Assembly (NCBI GenBank): GCA_045579745.1
Contig: JAZNMQ010000060.1
Coordinates: 1 to 13,080 of the forward strand
Direction: 5' to 3'
Source: Flemingiibacterium sp045579745
GTDB lineage: Bacteria; Bacillota; Clostridia; Oscillospirales; CAG-272
DNA: 13,080 nucleotides
Shown in pieces: positions 1 to 5,165 of the stretch (position 1 is the stretch's first letter; every line of letters begins with the position of its first letter). The translations under genes were made by a program, and so were the position numbers. The notes below the pieces were generated by a model, which worked only from the letters and a program-made list of their open reading frames with translations, searched no databases and was not told the DNA's origin.

Positions 1-120
1 GTTAGTCCTGCCACCCTCAAAAAGAACCTGGCGTTGATCAACGCCAGGCCTAAAAAAGTTTTAAATTACAATAATCCTTTGGATTTATTTCAAGATTCTA
101 TCAAAAAGTGTTGCACTTAG
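1..120 (+). CDS. IS30-family transposase, C-terminal end (cut by window edge)
   Basis: Frame 1 is open from the first base to a TAG at 118-120 and gives the last 39 residues of a protein whose start lies outside the window. The segment INARPKKVLNYNNPLDLF matches the C-terminal signature of IS30-family DDE transposases, which read roughly 'LNxRPRKxLxYxTPxEVF'. These enzymes cut and join the ends of their own insertion sequence. Typical IS30 transposases are about 310-380 residues, so only the last tenth is visible and I cannot tell whether the gene is intact. It is transcribed towards secG, which lies on the opposite strand. The assignment rests on the motif alone and was not checked by a search. 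Confidence 0.72.
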   Translation, partial: VSPATLKKNLALINARPKKVLNYNNPLDLFQDSIKKCCT

Positions 121-131
121 CTTGACAATTC
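108..131 (+). mobile_element. probable right end (terminal inverted repeat) of the IS30-like element
   Basis: The stretch covering the transposase stop codon and the bases just after it has the composition GTGTTGCACTT followed by TTGACAATT. This resembles the ends I remember for Firmicute IS30 elements, in which the transposase stop lies close to or within the inverted repeat. The exact boundary cannot be set because the left inverted repeat and the target duplication are outside the window. Confidence 0.4.
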
Positions 132-146
132 ATCTAAACAACAAAA

Positions 147-180
147 GAACGGCTCGATTACCTATCGTGCCGTTCCTTTT
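147..180. terminator. intrinsic terminator of secG (bidirectional)
   Basis: GAACGGC (147-153) pairs with GCCGTTC (169-175). A T-T mismatch and two further C-G pairs extend the stem inwards. On the minus strand the stem is followed by TTTTGTTGTTT, as expected for the end of the secG transcript. On the plus strand it is followed by CTTTTAATTATT, so it would also stop transcripts leaving the IS30 transposase. Confidence 0.75.
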
Positions 181-196
181 AATTATTGAATTGAAA

Positions 197-601
197 TTAT
201 TCTGCTGCAGCGCCGTCATCAGCAGCATCGCCTGCTGCGTCATCTGCTGCATCGCCTGTTGCATCACCTGTTGCATCACCTGCTACGTCGCCTGCGTCAT
301 CGCTTACGCTGTCAGAAACGCTTGCGTCGCCTGTGTTGAGCTGGTTGAGAATATTGTTATAATCGGTGTCGTCCTGGAAAACATACATAGCAAGAACTAC
401 TACGCAGAATACAATAGCAACGATGCTTGTTACCTTAGAGAGCATTCTGTCGATGGTGCTGCCCTTTGTTTTGCCGAAGAAAGTTTCTGCACCGCCTGCA
501 ATTGTGCCGGAAAGATTATGTGCTTTACCATTCTGCATCAAAACTGAGATGATAAGAAAAACGGCTGCGATAAGGAGAATTACTCCGAGAAATATTTCCA
601 T
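197..601 (-). CDS. secG: SecG, preprotein translocase subunit, with long acidic repeat tail
   Basis: SecG is the small accessory membrane subunit of the SecYEG protein-export channel and assists SecA-driven translocation. The protein is 134 residues. Transmembrane segment 1 is at about 3-22, ending with the usual LMQ. The conserved loop at 23-56 contains SGTIAGGAETFFGKTKG, the SecG hallmark, and segment 2 is at about 57-75. The typical length is 75-80, so residues 76-134 are extra. They form an acidic tail of Gly-Asp-Ala/Thr four-residue repeats with no obvious fold. SecG termini are reported to face outside, so the tail may be exposed on the outer side (inference). The ATG at 601 has GGAGG at 610-614 (plus-strand cctcc) and its own promoter. 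The usual neighbour rnr is not seen; an IS30 end lies downstream instead. Confidence 0.93.
   Translation of the reverse strand: MEIFLGVILLIAAVFLIISVLMQNGKAHNLSGTIAGGAETFFGKTKGSTIDRMLSKVTSIVAIVFCVVVLAMYVFQDDTDYNNILNQLNTGDASVSDSVSDDAGDVAGDATGDATGDAADDAAGDAADDGAAAE
222..293. repeat. six imperfect 12-bp tandem repeats inside secG
   Basis: Six consecutive 12-bp units start at 222, 234, 246, 258, 270 and 282, with the pattern G-C/T-T/A-G/A-C-A/G-T-C-A/G-C/T-C-T. The units at 258 and 270 are identical (GTTGCATCACCT). Each unit encodes one four-residue block (GDAT, GDAA, DDAA or GDVA) of the SecG tail. Because the unit is a multiple of three, copies can be gained or lost without breaking the frame. 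Confidence 0.85.
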
Positions 602-641
602 TATTGTTTCCTCCGAAAAGTTTTTACATCAATCACATGTT

Positions 642-670
642 ATTATACCACATTCTGTATCCAATTGCAA
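642..670 (-). promoter_or_regulatory. sigma-A promoter of secG
   Basis: Read on the minus strand, the -35 box TTGCAA (665-670) and the -10 box TATAAT (642-647) are separated by 17 bp. Transcription would begin near 635, leaving a leader of about 33 nt that contains the GGAGG ribosome binding site. Confidence 0.8.
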
Positions 671-746
671 TAGGTATTTGAAAAAAATTATCGGATTTTT
701 TCAGTTTTTTTATTCTTTCGGTAATACAACTTAAAATCCAAGATTA

Positions 747-775
747 TTGACAACCACCGCAAAATATGTTATACT
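747..775 (+). promoter_or_regulatory. sigma-A promoter of the NagD-type phosphatase gene
   Basis: TTGACA (747-752) and TATACT (770-775) are separated by 17 bp. The predicted start near 782 gives a short leader containing AAGGAGAG (793-800) before the ATG at 806. It is divergent from the secG promoter, with about 76 bp between the two -35 boxes. Confidence 0.82.
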
Positions 776-805
776 TTACTCAAGTAAATAAAAAGGAGAG
801 AAACC

Positions 806-1612
806 ATGAAATATTCACTCGACGCTCTTCACCAGAAAAAAGCATTTATATGCGACATGGACGGAGTCATCTATCACGGCAATCGTCTGCTTCCCGGAGT
901 TCCCGAATTTGTAGATTGGCTTATATCGAATAACAAGGATTTCCTTTTTTTAACTAACAGCTCTGAGCGTGCTCCGCGCGAGCTTGCGCAAAAGCTCGGC
1001 AGAATGGGGCTTAACATAAGCGAGGACCATTTTTATACCTCAGCACTCGCAACTGCGTCTTTCCTTGCATCGCAGTGCCCGAACGGAAGCGTTTATGTTA
1101 TCGGTGAGCCAGGTCTTGTAAACGCGCTCTACGATGCAGGACTTTCCATGAACGATTACAATCCCGATTATGTAGTATTCGGTGAAACGCGCTCGCTCTC
1201 CTATGAAAAAATCGAGCGCGCGGTAGACCTCGTACTTAAAGGCGCAAAGCTTATCGGCACCAACTCTGACGTTACGGCTCCCGGCGAGCGTGGAATCATC
1301 CCCGCATGCAGTGCGCTTATCTCGCCTATCGAGCTTGCAACCTCTCGCAAGGCATATTACATCGGCAAGCCCAATCCGCTCATTATGCGCCATGCAATCA
1401 AGAAGCTCGGCTGTCATCACGCCGACGCAGTAATAATCGGCGACCGCATGGATACCGATATTATTGCAGGTATCGAGAGCGAATTTGATACGGTGCTTGT
1501 GCTTTCGGGCGTTACAGATTTAGAAACGCTTAAAAGCTTCCCATACCGTCCGATGTATATCATGAACGGCGTCGGCGATATAGTTAAAAATGAAGTAACC
1601 CTCGATGAATAA
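806..1612 (+). CDS. HAD-superfamily IIA (NagD/AraL-type) sugar phosphatase
   Basis: This is a predicted cytoplasmic phosphatase of 268 residues, the usual size for the NagD-like subfamily, which removes phosphate from small sugar phosphates or nucleotides. All four HAD motifs are visible. Motif I is DMDGVIY with nucleophile D17 and acid/base D19, and motif II is TNSS at 50-53. The motif III lysine is in GKPNP (187-191). Motif IV is GDRMDTD at 212-218, which binds magnesium. A C2-type cap would lie between motifs II and III. The ATG follows AAGGAGAG by 5 nt. It has its own promoter and terminator, so it is probably a single-gene unit. The substrate cannot be read from the sequence. Related enzymes act on glycolytic and pentose phosphates, pyridoxal phosphate or nucleotides. 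Confidence 0.9.
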   Translation: MKYSLDALHQKKAFICDMDGVIYHGNRLLPGVPEFVDWLISNNKDFLFLTNSSERAPRELAQKLGRMGLNISEDHFYTSALATASFLASQCPNGSVYVIGEPGLVNALYDAGLSMNDYNPDYVVFGETRSLSYEKIERAVDLVLKGAKLIGTNSDVTAPGERGIIPACSALISPIELATSRKAYYIGKPNPLIMRHAIKKLGCHHADAVIIGDRMDTDIIAGIESEFDTVLVLSGVTDLETLKSFPYRPMYIMNGVGDIVKNEVTLDE

Positions 1613-1680
1613 AATTCCGGGCTGACGCGTTAAACGACCGCTCGCGAAAACATAACTTCCCTACCGTAAAGCATACTTTT

Positions 1681-1725
1681 GGGGCTTTCCGCAACACTCA
1701 TCTGCGGAAAGCCCCTTTTATATTT
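1681..1725 (+). terminator. strong intrinsic terminator after the NagD-type gene
   Basis: GGGGCTTTCCGCA (1681-1693) pairs perfectly over 13 bp with TGCGGAAAGCCCC (1703-1715), with a 9-nt loop, and is followed by TTTTATATTTTAT on the plus strand. On the minus strand the 3' side is AAAAGTATGC, so it has no good U-tract for the convergent HAD gene, although the hairpin may still help. Confidence 0.9.
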
Positions 1726-2366
1726 TATACAAATTTTGCGACATCAGCAATCTGCTCAGCAATGTATGTCGCGCCAGCTTTTTCAAGCTCTTCACGATTA
1801 CCAAAGCCATACAGCACGCCAATCGAGTCCATACCATTAGCTCTTGCGCCGAGCACATCATGCTCTCTGTCACCAACCATAACCGCCTCCGACGCATTGC
1901 TGATTTTGCATTCGGCAAGCGCATATGCTATAACGTCGGGCTTGGTTACTCTCGAGCCGTCAAGCGTTGCTCCCGCGATGTAGCTAAAATAACCGTCAAG
2001 ACCGAAATGTGCGAGAATGCGTCGTGCGAAAACCTCAGGCTTGCTTGTCGCAACGATGAGCGTTTTGCCCATCTGTGTCAGCTCTTGTAGGAGCTTCTCC
2101 ATTCCGTCGTAGACCTCGTTTTCATAAAGCCCGATGTCGGTGTAATACTCTCTCTGATAGGTTATCGCAAGACGGCTTTGCTCCTCTGTAAAGCCGCAGA
2201 ACCTCTGAAACGATTCAAGAAGCGGCGGTCCGATAAAGCGGTACAGGGTGCTCCTGTCCTTGACCTCCACTCCGAATTTTTTCAGCGCATAGGTGACCGA
2301 ATTTGTAATGCCGAGTCCCGAATCGGAAATCGTTCCGTCGAGGTCGAACAGTATATATTTGTACAT
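1725..2366 (-). CDS. HAD-superfamily IA hydrolase, phosphoglycolate-phosphatase-like
   Basis: This predicted soluble phosphatase of 213 residues has the normal length for the Gph/PGMB branch of HAD hydrolases. Motif I is DLDGT with D8 and D10. A helical C1 cap follows, including FIGPPLLESF at 44-53, a phrase typical of this branch. Motif II is TSKP at 107-110, the motif III lysine is K142 in TKPD, and motif IV is GDREHD at 165-170. The ATG at 2366 is preceded by GGGAGAAG. It lies 14 bp downstream of the DeoR-type regulator and has no promoter of its own, so the two are probably co-transcribed and the regulator may control it. The substrate is unknown. Phosphoglycolate or a sugar phosphate are reasonable guesses, and the DeoR partner makes a sugar phosphate more likely. 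Confidence 0.88.
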   Translation of the reverse strand: MYKYILFDLDGTISDSGLGITNSVTYALKKFGVEVKDRSTLYRFIGPPLLESFQRFCGFTEEQSRLAITYQREYYTDIGLYENEVYDGMEKLLQELTQMGKTLIVATSKPEVFARRILAHFGLDGYFSYIAGATLDGSRVTKPDVIAYALAECKISNASEAVMVGDREHDVLGARANGMDSIGVLYGFGNREELEKAGATYIAEQIADVAKFV

Positions 2367-2380
2367 TTAACTTCTCCCGG

Positions 2381-3154
2381 TTAGTTTACTTTTATGCCGA
2401 GCGAATCCTCAGCATCGGATATAAGCGCACTCAGACGCTCGGTATCGCAAACGGCAACTCTTGAATCAGCTCCGACGGCTTCGCTTGAATAAATGCCGAT
2501 AATGCTTCGTGATGCGCGGATTACCGCATCCCAAAACGGCATCTCGCTCATTCTTTCAACAGAAAGCCCGAACTCCTTTGATATTCCGTCGGTCGTTATA
2601 AACGCCTTGTCAAACCTCATGCGTGAAAGCTGTGACACGGCAAAGCCATCACAGCAGGCTCCGCGCTCATCCACCTCTCCGCCGAGCATCGTCAGCTTTA
2701 CATGCCTGCATCCGACAAGCTCCGCGGCGACTCCGACCTGATTGGTAACGACAGTCAGCTCGCCAAGCTCACGAGCATTTTGCAAACGATCGGAATTCTT
2801 TTCGTATGCAAGCTTTATTTCGCGTGCCATGCACCGACCGAACTTGTCTGATGCAATCAGTATCAGCTCGTCCTTCGCTATCATGGAAACAGCTCGTCTT
2901 GCGATATTACAAAGTGCTTGGTCATACTCGGGCTGCGCAGCTTGCCTTATTTTCGGCCGTCCTATTGCGAGCTCGCCGACGGGAATTGCGCCGCCGTGAG
3001 TGCGCTTTAACAAGCCCTTTTCTTCAAGTATCCGCAGGTCGCGCTTTGCGCTGTCGTAGCTTATGCCGAAGCGGTTTTGAATCTCGCCCGTTGTTATGCT
3101 TCCGTTTTCGGCGATAATACCTAATATCGCACGATGTCTTTCCTCGATAAACAC
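2381..3154 (-). CDS. DeoR-family transcriptional regulator
   Basis: This is a predicted DNA-binding repressor of 257 residues, the usual DeoR length of about 250. I place the start at the GTG at 3154 because GGAGG (plus-strand 3161-3165) is 6 nt away and the protein then begins VFIEERHRAIL, as family members do. A longer reading to 3196 would overlap the promoter. The N-terminal winged helix spans about residues 4-58 (ITTGEIQNRFGISYDSAKRD, then KRTHGGAIP). The C-terminal sensor has the family features TVVTNQ and LGGEVDERG, then FDKAFITTDGIS. The segment that normally reads 'IFLDxGTT' is ILIASDKFGRCMA here, so ligand contacts may differ. DeoR proteins usually bind phosphorylated sugars. A palindrome in its own promoter suggests autoregulation together with the downstream HAD gene. 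Confidence 0.88.
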   Translation of the reverse strand: MFIEERHRAILGIIAENGSITTGEIQNRFGISYDSAKRDLRILEEKGLLKRTHGGAIPVGELAIGRPKIRQAAQPEYDQALCNIARRAVSMIAKDELILIASDKFGRCMAREIKLAYEKNSDRLQNARELGELTVVTNQVGVAAELVGCRHVKLTMLGGEVDERGACCDGFAVSQLSRMRFDKAFITTDGISKEFGLSVERMSEMPFWDAVIRASRSIIGIYSSEAVGADSRVAVCDTERLSALISDAEDSLGIKVN

Positions 3155-3181
3155 AGCGCACCTCCGATTATTAATAATACA

Positions 3182-3210
3182 ATTATAGCATAACAAGCAG
3201 TGCTTGTCAA
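3182..3210 (-). promoter_or_regulatory. sigma-A promoter with palindromic operator candidate for the DeoR-HAD unit
   Basis: On the minus strand TTGACA (3205-3210) and TATAAT (3182-3187) are separated by 17 bp, a full-consensus promoter. Between them, overlapping the -35 box, lies a perfect 15-bp inverted repeat, ACAAGCA-G-TGCTTGT (3193-3207). Its position would block polymerase if a repressor bound there. The DeoR-type protein encoded immediately downstream is the obvious candidate, but binding is inferred. Confidence 0.78.
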
Positions 3211-3251
3211 CATCAGCCCTGTTTAATAAAGCCTTGCCGGCGGTTTTTGGC

Positions 3252-3368
3252 TCACCGATTTTTTATGGTTCCACCGTACAATTTACGCCAGCCGCCTTGG
3301 TGGCTTTCGGGGTCCATCAGAATCATGCCATAAACCTGAATAGATAAGCTCTCACGCACTTCGGTCAT
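3252..3368 (-). CDS. possible small protein of 38 residues, unknown
   Basis: A 38-codon ORF runs from the ATG at 3368 to the TGA at 3252-3254 in an otherwise empty spacer. The product begins MTEVRESLSIQVYGMI and ends GGWRKLYGGTIKNR. It has no transmembrane segment and is basic at its C-terminus. A possible promoter on the same strand is TTGCAC (3416-3421), 18 bp, TATATG (3392-3397), which would overlap the start region of the S1-domain gene on the other strand. The ribosome binding site is poor (TTAGG only). I do not recognise the protein. The sequence also contains short inverted repeats such as AGCCGCC/GGTGGCT (3292-3295, 3304-3307 region), so it could be part of an interspersed repeat rather than a gene. 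Confidence 0.3.
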   Translation of the reverse strand: MTEVRESLSIQVYGMILMDPESHQGGWRKLYGGTIKNR

Positions 3369-3437
3369 AAACCTAACCGTTGCTACATACACATATATCG
3401 TAATTTAAACGCTATGTGCAAAACGGAGGTTTACATA

Positions 3438-4388
3438 ATGTCGTACAACACCTATCTGCCTGAGGGAGCAAGCCTGAACACATCCCAAAACAAGCTCGCG
3501 ATGCGCACTCTCGATGAGCTCGAGGGCGCAATGCGCGATGGATTGATACTCGAGGGAATCGTAAAAAGTGCCGAGAGCACGCTGACCCTATCGGTCGAGC
3601 TTGGCGGCTTTGTCGGCACGATGGAAAAGAATGAGGTACAGCTAACCTTTGGCGAGCCCGTGAAGGATATTGCCGTAATAACACGCGTCGGAAAACCGAT
3701 TTGCTTCAAGATTATAAAAATCGAGCCGCAGCGCTTCGGTGCTCCGAGGATTACTCTGTCGCGCCGCGCGGCTCAGCTCGAATGTACGAAAAACTATCTG
3801 TCAACACTATGCCCGGGCGATGTTATTCCCGCAAAGGTCACGCATCTTGAGCATTTCGGAGCATTTGTCGATATCGGATGCGGTATAGTTTCGCTTTTAT
3901 CGATTGACTCCATTTCCGTTTCGCGCATTTCCCATCCATCCGACCGTCTGTGCCTTGGAGAGGAGCTGTCAGTTGTCGTTCGCGATATTGAGCGGAATGA
4001 TGACGGTCTTCCGACGAGGCTGTATGTTACGCACAGAGAGCTTCTCGGCACATGGGAGGAAAATGCGGCACTTTTTTCGGTCGGGCAGACTGTAACGGGA
4101 ATAGTCCGTTCAATCGAGTCCTACGGCGTATTCGTCGAGCTTGCTCCCAACCTTGCAGGGCTTGCAGAATACCGCGACGATGTTAGTGTCGGGCAGTGCG
4201 CGGCAGTTTACATAAAGAATATAATTCCCGAGCGAATGAAAATCAAGCTCGTGATAATCGACCCTTATCGCGGCTTATCCCCCTTAACAACAGCGCTTGT
4301 CAAGGATACGCCTCGCCACATCGCTCATTGGCGGTATTCACCGATGGAATGTCCGAGAATTGTTGAAACAATTTTCGATGAGAATTAA
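3438..4388 (+). CDS. S1 RNA-binding domain protein (ribosomal protein S1-like)
   Basis: This predicted cytoplasmic RNA-binding protein has 316 residues. I chose the ATG at 3438 because CGGAGG (3424-3429) stands 8 nt upstream; an earlier in-frame ATG at 3414 precedes that site. Three OB-fold S1 modules can be read. The first, at about 35-110, is divergent and ends ITLSRR. The second, at about 127-200, contains GDVIPAKVTHLEHFGAFVDI. The third, at about 214-273, contains GQTVTGIVRSIESYGVFVEL. The GxVxxIxxyGxFVxL pattern is the S1 hallmark. The N-terminal ~30 residues and the C-terminal ~40 (with WRYSPMECPRI) are not S1-like. Low-GC Gram-positives often carry shortened S1 homologues like this, thought to help translation or RNA turnover. 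The exact role is not known, and no clear promoter or terminator was found. Confidence 0.85.
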   Translation: MSYNTYLPEGASLNTSQNKLAMRTLDELEGAMRDGLILEGIVKSAESTLTLSVELGGFVGTMEKNEVQLTFGEPVKDIAVITRVGKPICFKIIKIEPQRFGAPRITLSRRAAQLECTKNYLSTLCPGDVIPAKVTHLEHFGAFVDIGCGIVSLLSIDSISVSRISHPSDRLCLGEELSVVVRDIERNDDGLPTRLYVTHRELLGTWEENAALFSVGQTVTGIVRSIESYGVFVELAPNLAGLAEYRDDVSVGQCAAVYIKNIIPERMKIKLVIIDPYRGLSPLTTALVKDTPRHIAHWRYSPMECPRIVETIFDEN

Positions 4389-4413
4389 TATACTGTCATT
4401 TTTAATAAAATAC

Positions 4414-4442
4414 TTGCATTTTTGCCAAAAATAGTGTATAAT
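4414..4442 (+). promoter_or_regulatory. sigma-A promoter of the cytidylate-kinase-like gene
   Basis: TTGCAT (4414-4419) and TATAAT (4437-4442) are 17 bp apart. The ribosome binding site GGAGG (4460-4464) is 6 nt before the ATG at 4471. No terminator separates this promoter from the S1-domain gene, so read-through from upstream is also possible. Confidence 0.8.
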
Positions 4443-4470
4443 AATATCAGAAATATTATGGAGGTACGCT

Positions 4471-5106
4471 ATGAGCAAGAATTTGATTATTACAATCGGA
4501 AGACAATACGGCAGTGCAGGACGACACATCGGAGAATTGCTTGCACAAAAGCTCGGAATAAAGTTTTACAACGAGGAGCTTATCACCCTCGCGGCTGAAA
4601 AGAGCGGAATGGCGCACCATGTTTTGAATAAAGCTGACGAAACTGCTACGAACAGCCTTCTCTATACCCTCGCAATGGGAAGCTCTGTTTGGGGAGCAAA
4701 TGCAGGCATCGTTTATGATATGCCGATAAACGACAAGCTGTTCGTTACACAGTCGGATGTTATCCGTGAGCTTGCCAACGAGGCTCCTGCGGTATTCATC
4801 GGACGCTGTGCGGATTATGTGCTCCGCGACCACGAAAACACGCTGAAGTTTTTCATATACGCGCCGCTTGATTTTCGTGCGAATCACGTCGCCGAGCTTC
4901 ATGATATCACGCCCGAAAAGGCTAAGGATCTGATTGTAAAGACCGATAAGCGCCGTGCTAACTACTACAATTATTATACAGGTCAAAAGTGGGGCAAGCA
5001 TGAGAATTTCGACCTCTCGATCAACTCAGCCCGTCTTGGCATAGATGCAACGGCAGAAATGCTCTACAGCTTCGTCACAGCTTACCAAAACAAATTCAGC
5101 AAATAA
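4471..5106 (+). CDS. cytidylate-kinase-like family protein
   Basis: This is a predicted nucleoside-monophosphate-kinase-fold protein of 211 residues, in the usual range for the cytidylate-kinase-like (Cmk-related) family common in Clostridia. The N-terminal strand and phosphate-binding loop read GRQYGSAGRHIG (10-21), the family's variant of a Walker A loop. VFIGRCADYVL (108-118) is a second characteristic segment. TDKRRANYYNYYTGQKWG (158-175) corresponds to the basic lid, and SINSARLG (183-190) follows. It is not the canonical Cmk of pyrimidine metabolism, and the true substrate is unknown. It has its own promoter and is closed by a terminator, so it is probably transcribed alone. Confidence 0.88.
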   Translation: MSKNLIITIGRQYGSAGRHIGELLAQKLGIKFYNEELITLAAEKSGMAHHVLNKADETATNSLLYTLAMGSSVWGANAGIVYDMPINDKLFVTQSDVIRELANEAPAVFIGRCADYVLRDHENTLKFFIYAPLDFRANHVAELHDITPEKAKDLIVKTDKRRANYYNYYTGQKWGKHENFDLSINSARLGIDATAEMLYSFVTAYQNKFSK

Positions 5107-5119
5107 TAAACAAATAAAT

Positions 5120-5165
5120 GGCTCGCCGCACCGCGTGAAGCGTATTGCGACGAGCCCTCTTTTTA
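5120..5165. terminator. bidirectional intrinsic terminator between convergent genes
   Basis: GGCTCG (5120-5125) pairs with CGAGCC (5151-5156), and after one mismatch CGC pairs with GCG, leaving a loop of about 17 nt. The plus side is followed by CTCTTTTTATTTT and the minus side by ATTTATTTGTTTATT. It therefore ends both the cytidylate-kinase-like transcript and the long minus-strand operon, whose last stop codon is at 5163-5165. Confidence 0.8.

Noticed and set aside
27..48. Perfect 22-bp palindrome with A-runs nearby, resembling a terminator
   Set aside because: It lies inside the open IS30 transposase frame (codons for NLALINARP), the plus-strand 3' side lacks a T-run, and no minus-strand gene leads into it.
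122..547. Plus-strand ORF of 141 residues, Cys-rich
   Set aside because: It is the antisense of secG; the Cys/Ile-rich composition is the mirror of the GDA repeats, and it has no ribosome binding site.
3154..3196. Upstream extension of the DeoR-type protein by 14 residues
   Set aside because: The longer reading would start at the promoter -10 region and has no ribosome binding site, whereas the GTG at 3154 has GGAGG at the right distance.
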